From Sorex araneus (taxonomy: Eukaryota; Chordata; Mammalia; Eulipotyphla; Soricidae): a stretch of DNA of 64,000 nt. Shown one piece after another: positions 1-11,293 of the stretch (position 1 is the stretch's first letter; every line of letters begins with the position of its first letter). A program made the position numbers and the translations under genes. The notes under the pieces were generated by a model. It saw only the letters and a program-made list of their open reading frames with translations. It ran no database searches and was not told the DNA's origin. The DNA lies in the NCBI RefSeq assembly GCF_027595985.1, contig NC_073303.1, forward strand, positions 101,955,820-102,019,819, read 5' to 3'.

Positions 1-1
1 T

Positions 2-189
2 GGGGCTGGAGCGATAGCACAGCGGGTAGGGCATTTGCCTTGCACGCGGCCGACCCGGGTTTGATTCTCAGCATCCCATATGGTCCCCCAAGAACCACCA
101 GGAGTAATTCCTGAGTGCATGATCCAGGAGTGACCCCTGTGCATCTGCATCGCTGGGTGTGACCAAAAAAAGCAAAAAAAAATAAAAAA
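2..189 (+). mobile_element. Shrew tRNA-derived SINE, type A (poly-A tailed)
   Basis: Near full-length copy. The head holds a Pol III A box (TAGCACAGCGGG) and a B box close to consensus (GGTTTGATTC). The body carries the two related blocks 'aggagtaattcctgagtgca' and 'aggagtgacccctgtgcat', followed by 'gtgtgacc' and an A-rich tail. The A-rich 3' end fits mobilisation in trans by L1. The head begins at the window edge, so its left target-site duplication cannot be seen. Confidence 0.93.
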
Positions 190-290
190 ATTATTGTGGA
201 CTGTTTTGTTAATTTTTATATTATGGTAAGTGTAGTTGTTTTTAAAAGTAAATTTAATTTAATAATTTAATGTTCAAATGTTTCATTCTA

Positions 291-452
291 CTTTTGGGCC
301 ACATCCGGTGATACTCCTGGGTTACTCCTGGCACTGTGCTTAGGAATTACTTCTGATGGTGCTTGGGGGACCATAAGGGGTGCCAGGGATCAAAACCAGG
401 CTAGCCACATGCCAAGTAAGTGCCCTACCTGCTATATCATGTCCTAGGCCCC
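291..452 (-). mobile_element. Type A SINE, diverged
   Basis: Reverse-strand copy: 'gggccacatccggtgatactc', then the cassette-like body, ending at the complement of the head near 'taggcccc'. Many substitutions and a weakened B box complement mark it as an older insertion. No clear flanking duplication was found. Confidence 0.75.
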
Positions 453-765
453 AACATAAACATACTAAACATACAAAAATATGTTTGAATTTTGTATACC
501 CACATTGTTTCCTGTATTATGATTTAACTTTAGTGTTGGGGCTCAAGCTCAGAGTCTTGCATAAAAAGCATATATTCCAGCCTATTGAACTAACCCCTTT
601 GACTCCCATTTTATGATTTTTTTAAACTTCACTCTAGTAAAAAGAGTTACGATACTAGTTGCTTTTTGTGTGTTGAACCAATCTTGCATTTCTGAGATAA
701 ATCTCACTTATGGCATGTAATCTGTCTTATATATTGGTGAATTCAGTTACTCTTTTTTCCTTTTA
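453..765. other. AT-rich sequence, nothing recognised
   Basis: About 310 bases with short open frames only and no repeat that I can name. Confidence 0.5.
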
Positions 766-1172
766 AGATATTTTCTCTACTGGCCTCACATGCTGGGGGA
801 AAAGGCAGCAGAGATAGAGAAGGGAACCTAGTAGAGAATTTTGGGAAGACCCACTCAAGTTGAAAGCTGCATACCAAAAGTAGACTATAGACCGAACATG
901 ATGGTCACTCAATACCTCTGTTGCAAACTACAACACCCAACAGGAGAGAGAACAAAAGGGAATGCCCTGTCGCAGAGGCAGGTTGGGGTGGTGGGGGTCG
1001 GGGTGGGGGTGGTGGGAGGGATACTGGAAACATTGGTGGGAGAGAATGGGCACTGGTTGAGGAATGTAAACCAAACACAAACATGAAAGTTCATAAGTTT
1101 GTAACTGTACCTCACGGTGATTCATTAAGAAAAAAAAGAGAAAAAAAAGGAAAAAACAGATATTTTGTCTAC
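766..1172 (+). mobile_element. L1 3' UTR, 5'-truncated, with target-site duplication
   Basis: The inserted part is 781-1157. It is L1 3' UTR only: a purine-rich segment (gggaaaaggcagc), a G-rich GTGGGGGT tract near 980-1020, then the terminal 'gtaactgtacctcacggtga' block and an A-rich tail. The flanks agatattttctctac (766-780) and agatattttgtctac (1158-1172) form a 15-bp target-site duplication with one mismatch. No ORF2 sequence is retained. Short open frames here are chance. Confidence 0.9.
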
Positions 1173-1340
1173 ATTAGTATAGAATGCTGCTTGATTGTTT
1201 ATTATGACATCTTTTTATGAATTGATATTGTAGTGAGTCTCACAGAACAGTGTTCCAATACTAATGAGATTCTCCTTTTATATTATTATTATTATTATTA
1301 AATCCAGTAATCTCATCTAGCCTATTATCAAGCTTTTTTT

Positions 1341-1514
1341 AGGGGGGTAGAGTGGGTGGCACCCAGAGGTGCTCAGGACTTATTCCTGACTCTGTTCTCA
1401 GTGATCAAACTTGGCAGGGCTCGAGGGACCATATGGGATTTTGGGGATCAAACCCGGTCTACCTTGTACAAAGCAGGTACCCTATCCACTATACTGTTGC
1501 TTTCACTCTGGCCC
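1341..1514 (-). mobile_element. Type A SINE, diverged
   Basis: Reverse-strand copy running from a T-rich tail through 'ggcacccagaggtgctcagg' and 'gggaccatatgggat' to the head complement 'ctgttgctttcactctggccc'. The general frame of the family is intact, but substitutions are spread throughout. Confidence 0.75.
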
Positions 1515-1914
1515 TAAGAAATATCCTCAAGGTTATTGCTTCATGCTTATTCCTTATAGTTTGCTCAAAGTTGCAGTTGGAATCCTTTGGTTAACTTTTT
1601 AATTTCAGGTATTATGTACTGTGGGTCTATGGTTTTTATTATATTAAATTCTTTTACAATTTCTTTTACAATTTACCAATTCTTCTACAATTTATCAATA
1701 TTTTATTGGTAGTCTATTTTTATACATTTTAATGCTATGAAAATGTTTAATTTTAGTTTTGAAATAATTTGTAACAAATTTAATATTTTGCCTAATGGTC
1801 TAACTTCTGGGTTTTCTCAGGAAATTCTGAAATGTTTTCAAATTTTTATTTTTTTGGATTTTTTTTCCCTTGCTACTGTTAGTGAAAACTGAACTTTTTC
1901 TTGGTTAGTTTAAT
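1515..1914. other. AT-rich sequence, nothing recognised
   Basis: T-rich stretch with local near-repeats of 'acaatttcttttacaattta' around 1650-1690. No gene or named repeat seen. Confidence 0.45.
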
Positions 1915-2070
1915 GTTTTGGTCACACCCAGTAGTGCCCAGGGCTTAATCCTGGCTCTGGGCTTGGGGATCATTCCTGGAGGGAATCAGGGGATCATTAT
2001 GGTATAGGGTACCAAACCTGGGTTGACTGTGTTTAAGGCAAGTGCCATGCTCACTATAGTATCTTTCTAG
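1915..2070 (-). mobile_element. Type A SINE, diverged
   Basis: Reverse-strand copy starting 'ttttggtcacacccagtagt' and ending in a decayed head near 'atctttctag'. It sits directly beside the type B copy at 2096. Confidence 0.72.
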
Positions 2071-2095
2071 TTCAAAAATAGACATATGGAATAAT

Positions 2096-2338
2096 GCACT
2101 GTAGCATTGTGGCACTGTCGTCCCGTTGTTCATCGATTTGCTCAAGTGGACACCAGTAATGTTTCTATTGTGAGACTTGTTACTGTTTTTGGCATATCAA
2201 ATACACCACAGGTAGCTTGCCAGGCTCTGCTGTGCGGGCGGGATACTCTCAGTAGGTAGCTTTCTGGGTTCTCTGAGAGGGGTGGAGGAATCAAACCCGA
2301 GCCGGCCACATGCAAGATTATGTTTTGTCTGCTCCAGG
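2096..2338 (-). mobile_element. Type B SINE (tRNA head, RTE-derived tail)
   Basis: Reverse-strand copy. It opens with the RTE-type 3' end complement (gtcgtcccgttgttcatcga, ctcaagtggacaccagtaat) and continues through 'ggcatatcaaatacaccacaggtagcttgccaggctctgc'-type body blocks to a tRNA-like head (gaatcaaacccgagccggcc). The same head as in type A is here joined to an unrelated body. The very end of the head is decayed. Confidence 0.88.
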
Positions 2339-2486
2339 CGTCTTAAAGTTGTTTTTGTTTAGTACAAAGAATTCTGTAAAATCTGTAATCTGTATCATGT
2401 TTTATCACTGTAGCCTCTGTTTAGTTAATGCGGTGATTAACCGATAGAGGGTTCCTCAAGATCTTCTTTTTCTTTGTGTTTGTTTT

Positions 2487-2660
2487 GTTTTGTTTGGGCA
2501 TTCTACCTGATAGTTCCAGGTGCTACTTCTGGGTCTGTGTTCAGGATCACGTCCAGTAGTCCTTGGTCTTTGGGGTAACATGTGACACAGGAGCTTGTTC
2601 CCACTCCTTCTGGGACCAAGGCTTCTGTTCAATCCTTTCAGATATCTCTCTGACCCTGAT
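2487..2660 (-). mobile_element. Possible very old SINE relic
   Basis: Fragments such as 'gttccaggtgctacttctgg' and 'gtgttcaggatcacgtcc' resemble the type A body complement, but the head is not recognisable. Weak call. Confidence 0.3.
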
Positions 2661-2697
2661 CGCCAAATTCTTTGAACTAATAATCTCCAAGATTTTA

Positions 2698-2699
<2 letters not shown>

Positions 2700-2754
<55 letters not shown>
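2700..2754. repeat. (TG)n microsatellite
   Basis: An uninterrupted TG dinucleotide run of roughly 25 units. It was probably polymorphic in length. Confidence 0.98.
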
Positions 2755-2757
<3 letters not shown>

Positions 2758-4044
2758 TTTCAGAGCTCTGTCAAGCAGGATAGAATTTCTTACCATCTTT
2801 AACTTCTCAACTAGAGAAGATGAAAGAGTGGGTCCTTCTCTGTAGTTTTTTTCCTAGACACATGAACAGTCCTAAAAATGAACATGGGTTTCTAAATTCC
2901 CTTGAAATGTGTTGGAACTTTCCAAAGTCCCCTGTGAAGAGATCATTACCCAATTTTTATTTTTCTGATTTTTGGTTAGACTCTTGTTAGTTCCTACTGC
3001 TAACACCTCCACAGGTAGCTGTGATATTAAAAAATTGCCATTGAGTATATTTGACAAATACTCAGTAGGTAGAACTCTTTCACAAAAAGTACCTTCTGAT
3101 TAGGTCAAATAAAGACAGTCCGTGAAGGTGAAACATTTTAGTAAAATGCCAGACAGGTGAAGTGGTGACACTTTTCTGCTACAGAGCTTCTGGGAGCTCC
3201 AAATTCATTTTGTTTCCTTTAGTAGTTCAGAAACTGCACCTACCATAGTTGTGAGCCATTTGCTTTCCATATTACTGAAGATCTGGGAAGAGGTTATGGA
3301 CATAAGTCAAATGAAAATGCCATAAAGCTCATTGTCTTTGCGGAGATTCAGCCATTGTTCTTGAACAAATGCTTCTTTAATTTTTGTTAGTATTTGGTGA
3401 TTTTTCAGGACTCTGAAAGAGTTAATGCTGACAGTTTTACTAAGTTTCTTATGGGGAAGTAATTTTCAAGTATTCTCAACCTGCATCACATTGCCTGTTC
3501 AGAGTGGTAACTTGAATTAATTTTCTACAGTGATATAACAAATTAGTACTAACTTGGTAGTGAAAACGACACCTAGCAATTATATCATAGGTTTTATAGG
3601 TCAGAAATCTTGTGACACAGCACCTGAGTTTATGCTTCAGGGTTGAATAAGGCTAAAATAGCATTGGCTATGCTATGGTTTCTCCTGAAGTATAGTAATT
3701 TAGATTGTTGGCAAATCTATGGTTGTAGGACTGAGGGTCTTATTTTGTTCCTGACTAATGTTCATTTCAGGTCCCAGAGGTCATCTTTAGGTCTTAACCA
3801 TGATTTGAGAATTCTTCAAAGTCAGCAGAAGATTCTTCTGTCTGTTAAGATGGAGTCTCTCATAGCTTAGTCATAAAGTAACTTATCTTAATAACAGGAC
3901 CCACTCATCCTTCCCTAGAAGGAATTATATAGAGTCTCTCTACCACAGGTAGGGTTCTTGCAGGCCATATTAGAACCCTGCCTACTCTATGCTTACTTAA
4001 AAGTTTTCAAACATTTGGGCTACAAAAGACATTAATTATTTTGA
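2755..4044. other. Non-repetitive sequence without recognised gene
   Basis: About 1.3 kb with no young repeat, no plausible exon and no ORF resembling a known protein. Short open frames (for example 3643-3870) have no recognisable motif. Confidence 0.45.
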
Positions 4045-4215
4045 GTTAGATTTCATTTGTATAGCACTGTTTTACACGGTACTTTTATACAAATTAATCC
4101 AATGTCATTTTGACCACAGTCCTCTGAGCTAGGCAGGAATGGATTCCTGAACTCACTTTAGAGATATAAAGCTCAAGGAAATGATATGACTTGTTTATCA
4201 GCACATAGTTAGTTA
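4045..4215 (+). mobile_element. MIR relic
   Basis: Order and content match the mammal-wide MIR core: a 'tatagcactgttttacacggt'-type start, 'aatccaatgtcattttgacc', 'gatataaagctcaaggaaatga' and 'gcacatagttagtta'. It is strongly diverged, as expected for an element predating placental radiation. Confidence 0.55.
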
Positions 4216-5319
4216 GAGGAAATATATTCCAGTGACTAAACAGAAAGCCCTCTGGTTTACCCCACACCTAAAGGCCTTGTTAGACGCCAGTCCTTTCTGA
4301 GCTGTTTTTGGTACATGACAACTAGTGAACTAGTGCTTGAAATCTCTTTAGGAGACTTGTTTCTGAAATAGTCTCCCCTCTGGGCCCCTGTATCTCCTGT
4401 GTGTGTTTTGGGATAATACCCGAGTATGGAAAATAGTTTTAAGCAAGAGTTTTGATAAAATGGAGTTTTCAGGGGTGAATTGCAATTTAAATAGCTGAAA
4501 AATTCTATTTACTTCCTGCAATGCATTCTGAATGCTCCTTCTGGCACTGCTCAAAGGCAGCAGTCATCCCCTGCAGAAAGTAAATGAGATTTTTATTTTC
4601 TTCTTCGAAGTACCTCGAAATCAGCAACCTTCAGGCTGACAATGCAGCCTCAGTGAAAACATATCTAGACAGAGCCAAGTTCTGAAGGTAGCCAGCCATC
4701 TACCAAACTCTTACTGAACTTTGAAGGGTTTGGTTGTAATAGAAGAAATTAAACATTTAAAACCAGCCTTTCTACCTTACCTAAATTTAATCTACAGCTT
4801 CCAAGGTTTTCTTGAATTCCAGTTCAACTCTAATTCAAACCTTTTGTATACTCTCTCTCCTTACGGAAAGTAAATGGTTGTCCTTACCTATGACCTATGA
4901 AGTCTGAAAGTTTTGATGACAGTGTTGAAGGAAGTGAAGCTGAGCTATAGGTTCTATCTACAAATCCCTTTCAACTGGTCCCTACTGAGAGGGAATTGTC
5001 CTGTCTACAGGTCCAGCTACTGTGTCTCAGAGTGGCAACAACTTCCGATAGTTATTTTTCCTTTCCCCCAGAACTCCCTAAGTAATTACATTGAGCATTG
5101 AGGTTGATTTCAGCAGAGAATAGACCCTTTCTGAGCCTCTTCCCCTGCTCCCCTGCTTTCTGCATAATATCATCTCTTCTCAATGCCTTTCCCCCAACCC
5201 ACACAAACCAGTCACATTCATTCAAGTCACTGGCTCAGTTACTGCTTCCAATGAACTGACCTAAAACAGATCATAAAATAATGCTCCTGAACCTTTCTTT
5301 AAAAAGTCACACACCTGTG
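4216..5319. other. Non-repetitive sequence without recognised gene
   Basis: About 1.1 kb. Nothing with coding potential or repeat structure that I can support. Confidence 0.4.
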
Positions 5320-5465
5320 GTAACTGAGAGCTCATTTAGCAGGCTGAGCTCAGGCTTTGATCCCTGACAACACAGGTGTTCAGAGTACCACAGGTAACAA
5401 CCTGTGAGCAACTGGGGGCAGCCTCCTCGCCCTCCCTGCACAACAATCTGGGTGTGGACCAAACA
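5320..5465 (+). mobile_element. Possible old tRNA-derived SINE
   Basis: 'gctgagctcaggctttgatccctgacaac' followed by 'ctgggtgtggaccaaac' resembles the B box and 3' end of an old type A relative. The A box region is poor. It ends where the RTE-tailed element begins. Confidence 0.35.
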
Positions 5466-5466
5466 T

Positions 5467-5952
5467 CACTGTATCACAGTATCACTGTCATCTTGTTGCT
5501 CATTATTGATTTGCTCAAGTGGGCACCAGTAACATCTTATTCGACCCTGTCACATTCAGGGTCAGGGGAATGAGGCCCATTATTATTACTGTTTTTGGAA
5601 TATGGAATATGCCACAGGTAGCTTGCCAGGCTCTGCCCTGTGAGATTCTGCATCACTCTCTTTCAGGAGCTTTGTTTTATAGCCTCTGGATCTTGGCTGT
5701 TGATGAGATTACATGGTGCCGGGGGCGGTTTGTGGGTGTGACTGCCAAGTGACTGGAAAACGGGGGACCTGGGTGGAGGAGGCCCAGTCCCGATCCGATC
5801 TAAACAGGCTTGGAGATCTCAGCCACAGGTCCCTCATACCTGGGTTCCTCTGTCGGTTCCTTCACGCATGAGGCTCTTAGGAACATGTGGAGAACCTGCA
5901 GAACCTAGCCACAGCCATGCTCAAGGCCACTCTCCACATGCTCGACATGGAA
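5467..5952 (-). mobile_element. RTE-tailed non-autonomous element (type C)
   Basis: Reverse-strand element. At the left is the RTE 3' end with a (CACTGTAT)-like repeat tail, then 'caccagtaacatctt', then a body shared with 19932-20563, 25540-25905 and 60133-60890: 'tctggatcttggctgttgat', 'gagattacatggtgccgggg', 'gggtgtgactgccaag'. There is no tRNA-like head. The weak flanks caaacat (5460-5466) and caaacat (5953-5959) could be a 7-bp duplication. Confidence 0.7.
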
Positions 5953-6054
5953 CAAACATAACAACACCAAATCACAGCTGTGAATGAAAAGTTTTGTTCT
6001 AAGCAATTGAATAACATTTTCCCTCAATATTTTGGAGAGAATATCTCTCTTGCA

Positions 6055-6234
6055 GGGCTAGAGTGATAGTACAGTAGGTAGGTTGCTTGCCTTGCAATAC
6101 TTGATTTCTGGCCCCTACATATGCCAGGAATGATCCCTGAATGCAGAGCCAGGAGTAAGTCCTGAGTACTACAGGGTATGGACCCCCCTCAAACCAACTA
6201 ACATACAATAAAACAATAAATAAAACAATAAAAA
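6055..6234 (+). mobile_element. Type A SINE
   Basis: Head 'gggctagagtgatagtacag', B box region substituted (acttgatttctgg), body block 'aggaatgatccctgaatgca', and a long tail of AATAAA-like units (acaataaataaaacaataaa). The variegated A-rich tail suggests an older insertion. Confidence 0.85.
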
Positions 6235-6359
6235 CTCATCTCTCATGGTCTGAGAAGCCTTTCATTACTCAGAAATTAAGCATAATGCATCTAAATATTA
6301 TAAAAATAAAAGGCTACTTGAACTTTAGTTGTTAAAAACTTTAGTTGTTGAACCAGGTT

Positions 6360-6492
6360 GGGGCTGGTGAGATAATACAGGATTGAAGATTCTTGCCTTA
6401 CTTGTAGTCAATGCGAATTTGACCCCCACTACTACACGGTTCCTTCAGCACTGCCAGGACCAAGCCCTGAATACAACTGGGTATGGCCCAAC
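6360..6492 (+). mobile_element. Type A SINE, diverged and shortened
   Basis: 'gggctggtgagataatacag' head, 'gcgaatttgacccccact' B box region and 'aagccctgaatacaactggg' 3' part. The middle of the body is short compared with full copies. Confidence 0.65.
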
Positions 6493-6500
6493 CCCACCTG

Positions 6501-7512
6501 CCCAAAATAGTACAGATTGATATATGCACATGAGTGAATCAAGGTAAGCTCTGTTTTCCTGTTTATAATTTGGAGCTCGTGTCACGTTTCAAGCTGCTGT
6601 TGGAAGAAAAATTCTAGGATACATAGAAGGGATAGTTACACACAGGGTTGAAAACAAAAGGGTTCATTATTAAGGTCTTTGGGTGACCAAAGCATGGTAT
6701 TGCAGTGTGATAACAAGCTAATTTTTGTTTCAAAGCTGAGAATAAGATAGAGTTTTCTGTATTCAGGAAAACCCCAAACTCACAGCTGTAGTGAAACAAA
6801 ATGAATCAGATGTTATCTTTTATTACACTGAGCCACATGCAGAGAAAAAAGGGATGTCTCACTCAGTCACAGGAGAATTGGGTTGCAGTCCCTGGGACTA
6901 GCAAAAAGGACTTTGCATGGATGGAGGTGAGAATTGTCCTAGAAGTTTCTGAAGTCTGCTAAGTCCAGAGACTTGGGCCAGCCTAACCCAAGCACAAGAG
7001 AGGTAATGCATATTGGAAGTGACATATACCAGCATTAGTTAAACCTGGGGAGCTGGTTTATGGGAAAGACAATCAAAAGAAATGAGTGGATATGGATGTG
7101 GGGGCTGGATCAGGAAATTAGAGGCTCCTCATCACCCACCAATCTTGAAATTGTGGGTTCTACATGCTTTTCTCACTCCCAGAAGGCGACCAATTGTATC
7201 TAAGACCATGACTAAATCCAGCTATAGACTATATAAACTTTTAAGATTTGAGGGATTAATAGGGAAAACCACTTGTCCTAATGGCCAATCAAGACAAGAT
7301 CTGGTAGCTTCCCTTGGCTATTTAAACTGTTCCCTATCACTAAGGAATGGTATGCTCTGCCTCTCTCCTTGTTTTTCCTTGCCCTTGTGTATAGAGGTCA
7401 GTTGCAACTTAGACTCCTCTTCCATCCAATGGAGGAGCCCCACTGGATGCCATTCTGCTTTGTAACTTCAAATACATGAGGTATTTTAAAATAGAAAATA
7501 AAATAAAGCAGA
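6501..7512. other. Non-repetitive sequence without recognised gene
   Basis: About 1 kb. A 127-codon open frame at 7082-7465 (+) has no recognisable domain and ordinary composition. I regard it as chance. Confidence 0.4.
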
Positions 7513-7782
7513 CTATAGATTGAACACGATAGCCACCCAGTATCTCCATTGCAAACCTTAACACCCAAAAGGAGAGAGAGAACAATAAGGAATTCCTTGT
7601 CACGGGGGGTGGGTGGGGGGAACAATATTGGGGGGGGTCCCGGCGGGCAGGGACCGTCTGGCCTTTGGTGGAGGAGAATGGGCACTGGTGAAGAGAAGGG
7701 TATTTGAGTATTGTATAACTGTAACACAGGGATGAAACTCTGTAACTGTACCCTCACGGTGACTCATTAATAATAATAAAAA
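7513..7782 (+). mobile_element. L1 3' UTR, 5'-truncated
   Basis: Matches the 781-1157 and 37063-37913 copies: 'gcagactatagattgaacac', 'ccagtatctccattgcaaac', a G-rich tract (7604-7640), 'gaatgggcactggtgaag', 'gtaactgtaccctcacggtg', then a TAATAATAATAAAAAA tail. Only the 3' UTR was inserted. Confidence 0.88.
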
Positions 7783-7934
7783 AGAAATATAGGTAAAAGA
7801 ATCAAGGGACTAAATGGAATGATTAATTCATTTTGTGAAATGAACCTAAGCATGGTATAATTTATACTATCCTTCCATTCTTAATTCACATCACATGTGA
7901 AATACTCTGGAGACAGCCATATGTGACTGTTAGA

Positions 7935-8000
7935 CATCTATGTATATCTCTCTGTTTTCATATATATGTATATATATATGTATATACATATATATGATTC
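7935..8000. repeat. TATA/TGTA-rich low-complexity run
   Basis: Imperfect (TATATG)n-like tract 'atatatgtatatatatatg'. No function seen. Confidence 0.85.
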
Positions 8001-8136
8001 TGTCCAAATAACATGTGTTGAATTAGGGAAATGGAGGTGGAAAAGTGAAAAGTGTGTATATATACATTCATATTTGTATGTATACTTATTTCACATGTGT
8101 GATTTTATTTTAGTTTATCAATTGTTATTCATTTCT

Positions 8137-8268
8137 TTTTTGGTCACACCTGGCTGTCCTCACGTCTTATTCCTGGTCCTGTATCACTCCTCACAGTGAA
8201 GGGGATTGAATCGGGGTAGACTGCATACAAGGCAAGTGCCTCACCTCCTGCTCTCCCTCCCTGATCCC
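8137..8268 (-). mobile_element. Type A SINE, truncated and diverged
   Basis: 'tttttggtcacacctggctg' at the tail side, 'aggggattgaatcggggtag' and 'caaggcaagtgcctcacctc' at the head side. The body is shortened. Confidence 0.6.
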
Positions 8269-9489
8269 ACACATGTGATTTGGACAGAATCATCCTCCCA
8301 TGCTGGATTCTGAGTGTCTACTGGAGATTCCTGTCTGTCCCTACATTTCAGGTTAGCCCCAGGGCCACACACAATTATTTGAAGGATTGAAGAATAGTTG
8401 TTGAGTTGCAACTTCTCTGCTTTTCTCTCCTTGTCAGAGTAGGAACAATGTCCTTTCTGGCTATCAATACCGCTGGATGGAAATCAGAAGTCTTTGCATT
8501 TAAGTTGTGGAGCTAAGAATATATTCTGGTTTCAAAAGCCTTTTTTAAAAACAGTGTTTAATTTCTTTTCACTGGGTTGTTAGCTAAGTCAAACATCTGT
8601 TCTGCTCTCCATCAGTCATTCAGATTATTCCAGGGTCAATGTGCTTACACACCATTCTCAAGGGTCCTGAGAGTGGGGATTTGAAATACTAGTAGGGGAG
8701 AAATGGGAGGATGATCTAGGGAGGCAGTTGCGGGTGGTTCCTACTTCCAATTATTAGCCCTTTATTACTTTATTTTTAGGATTAAAATATATCCTTAACC
8801 TTACTCTTAATCTTCCAGACAAAATAACCGAAGGATGATTTTGTTTCACTTGTGCTCCATTCTTCTTCTTTCTATCAACATAAATTCAAGACAGAAGGCA
8901 ATGAACATCAGAAGTGGCCTTCTCACAGGGGATGACAATCCAAGATGGAGTGGAGAAGGTGGAATTTTCTCAGCATCCTGGAATAAGCCACTACCTCAGA
9001 TTAGTAGAATTTGAAGAGTTATTTTAATGGAGAGAGAGTGACTTAGTGAATAGATAACAGGAAACTTGAAGGGAAAAGCAGTATCAAGGTTAATAAGAAC
9101 AAGGCTTCTCTATCATCCATAAGTCAGAGGGGGATATGTATGAGTGATATATGGAACCCAGGGTTGATAGTGAAAGCTACCAACATAGCAGACTTAAGTA
9201 GGGGACAAGCAGGGAGCTCAGGGGTGTGAAGATAAATGGCTTATACTAGCCCCCCTTCCTTTTTCTTTTTCTATTTATAAGTAGACAGAATCAAGTAGAA
9301 GTCAAATGGCAAAAATTGCTCATTGATGGATTAATCCAGGCAAAACTTCTGGGACTCAGAGAAGGCTAATGTAGAACTAAATGTCTCTAACACAAAGACC
9401 TAGAGGAGCTTATCAAATCTGGTATTCATATGACTATTTAAGTGTGTTGGATTAAATACCAAGATACTATATAATGATACTGATTTTGC
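8269..9489. other. Non-repetitive sequence without recognised gene
   Basis: About 1.2 kb. I see nothing I can name in it. Confidence 0.4.
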
Positions 9490-9625
9490 TCTGATCATTC
9501 ATTCACTACATTAAGTAACACTGTAAAAGGTTTCTTATTATTATCTCCCTGAAAAGCTCGGCTGACAATGATTAATCATTTGATCCAAGTCACAGAGCTA
9601 GAAGGACTGGGATCATTTAGGCCTC
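9490..9625 (+). mobile_element. MIR relic
   Basis: 'gtaacactgtaaaaggtttc', 'ttattatctccctgaaaagc' and 'gatccaagtcacagagctag' follow the order of the MIR core and 3' half. Confidence 0.5.
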
Positions 9626-9639
9626 CAGGGGGGCCTGGG

Positions 9640-9716
9640 ATTTAGCTCAGCGGTGGAGCACTTGACTTTTAGACCAAGTAGCAAAATCAAAACATGTTGC
9701 AAGGTTGAGTCCTTTC
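9640..9716 (+). mobile_element. tRNA-like SINE head (ID-like, minor family)
   Basis: 'gggatttagctcagcggtgg' contains a canonical A box (TAGCTCAGCGG). About 45 bases on, 'aaggttgagtcc' is a B box missing one base. The A box differs from that of the dominant shrew SINE, so this is a separate tRNA-derived family or a tRNA pseudogene. No poly-A tail or flanking duplication was found. Confidence 0.5.
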
Positions 9717-9739
9717 CCTCTCCTTCCCTCTACCAAAGC

Positions 9740-10511
9740 AAATAAACTTTAGAGGACTCTTCAGATTTAAGAAAACAAAACCATCCCATAAAAAATTAAA
9801 ATAAAATGCAAAATTTAAAGCAAAAATAGATTGAGGCTTATAGTTTAAAGGAGGTGAAAACCCCTCTCTGGGAGACACTACTTTTCCTTACTCATTTGAC
9901 TTTGATGGCACCGAGATTGAGATTTATTTTGTCCTGATAAGAACTCCAAAGACCTGACTAGATAATACTGGTCATGGAGAAAAATCATTGGACCCTTCCT
10001 CAACCCCTAGGCATCTTTCTTCTCAAAACCATACTAAAACTCACACCTTAATGATGCCGTAAAGCCTACCCATTCATTTATATCTGTGATTTTTGAAATA
10101 TATAGGTATGAGGTCACAAGTTCAATCTCTGGTTCCTCCCCTAGGCCTAGGGTGATGCTGACAGCACTGCTGCTTGTAATACTCTGCATGAGAACAAACT
10201 GTAGGACTTCCAGAATGGCTTCTGGTGAGCACTGCAACCACGCATGGGTATCTGCATCACTGTAATAAAAGTCACATGGCAATGAAGGGGAAGAAAGACC
10301 AAACCTTTAAACTTCAGAAGCCCTTGTTTTAGCACCACAGCACTCTTACACATGTATTCTCTCCTCCCTTTGGGCGAGCCTTTAGTGCAGCAAGACCCTT
10401 TTTTTATGCTTCCTCAGGAGAGTTTTGAGTTGATTGCTTGCCTTTGTTTCCTCTGATAATGTGAAGGGTGTCACTGGTATCAGAATAGAGAAATTCAGCC
10501 CAGGAGCCTAT
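9740..10511. other. Non-repetitive sequence without recognised gene
   Basis: About 770 bases. Nothing supported. Confidence 0.35.
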
Positions 10512-10640
10512 GTATAGCTAAATGGTAAAGTTCCCACCTTGCAAGCACCTTGTCAGTAAAACTGAGAGTTTGACTCCTTGGACTGCCCGCATGCGGAGTG
10601 TGATCCCAGATGCTCTCCTGCTTTGATTTCCAGAATCACA
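10512..10640 (+). mobile_element. Old tRNA-derived SINE
   Basis: 'tatagctaaatggtaaagtt' fits an A box and 'gagagtttgactcc' a B box at the right spacing. The downstream 'gagtgtgatcccagatgctc' resembles the body of older SINEs. It is distinct from the young type A head. Confidence 0.5.
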
Positions 10641-10689
10641 GTGAAGTCTGTCATCTCTGTTGTACACCACAACACAGTGGATGCAAATA

Positions 10690-10721
10690 ATGCAATCAAG
10701 TGTGTGTAAACTTGATTGCAT
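10690..10721. repeat. Perfect 12-bp hairpin
   Basis: Arms atgcaatcaagt (10690-10701) and acttgattgcat (10710-10721) are exact reverse complements around an 8-base loop (gtgtgtaa). Confidence 0.9.
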
Positions 10722-10729
10722 AGAAACAT

Positions 10730-11213
10730 CAAAAGGGAGAGGAAGTTGGGGCGTTAATGGTTTCTAGATGGGAATAGACAGCCCACATTGAGCGAAGGAA
10801 GAACCTAGAAAGTTGGCAGGTGAGTGGAGCACACAGTTGGCAGAGCCAAAGAGCCAGCAACAGGGAACAAGTTGAAAAGGAACTTGGAGATCAAATGTTA
10901 GCATTTCACTTTTAGCCTGGAGGTCACTCTATGGGAAAAGCGATAAGAAATGTCAATGTTGTAAGGGAAGTTGGTGAGATTCCTTAAGAAGTGGGTGAAA
11001 AAGGAGAGTGGAATTGATTTAGACCAACAAAAGCAGTTGCTGTTTGAGCTTTCACAAGCAAGTACCTAAATCATTTCCTATTTGCTTCTCCCATAAATCA
11101 GAGAGCAATCAGACTCCCTTGCTAGATACTCTTCACAATAAGCGGGCACAGTCACTGTGACCAATAATGGAAGGCTTGCCGTCCTTGGAAGGGAACTAAG
11201 TAATACCTTTTTT
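10730..11213. other. Non-repetitive sequence without recognised gene
   Basis: About 480 bases. Nothing supported. Confidence 0.35.
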
Positions 11214-11293
11214 ATTTTGGTATCCTTATCACTTAGTACAGTGCCCAGAACAAAGTAGCTAATACCAGCAAGTATGTGCTAAGTGAATGACAG
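11214..11293 (+). mobile_element. L2/MIR 3'-end relic
   Basis: 'cacttagtacagtgcccaga', 'caaagtagctaataccagca' and 'agtgaatgac' follow the L2 3' end theme of 'tagcacagtgcctggcacat ... gaatgaat'. Confidence 0.55.

Noticed and set aside
2701-2754. TG run as a Z-DNA regulatory element
   Set aside because: The sequence could adopt it, but nothing nearby suggests a promoter.
7082-7465. 127-codon frame as a small gene
   Set aside because: No recognisable motif, no supporting context, and its length is unremarkable for 64 kb of six-frame sequence.
9640-9716. Functional tRNA gene
   Set aside because: The B box lacks a base, the acceptor ends do not pair convincingly and there is no T-run terminator at the right place.
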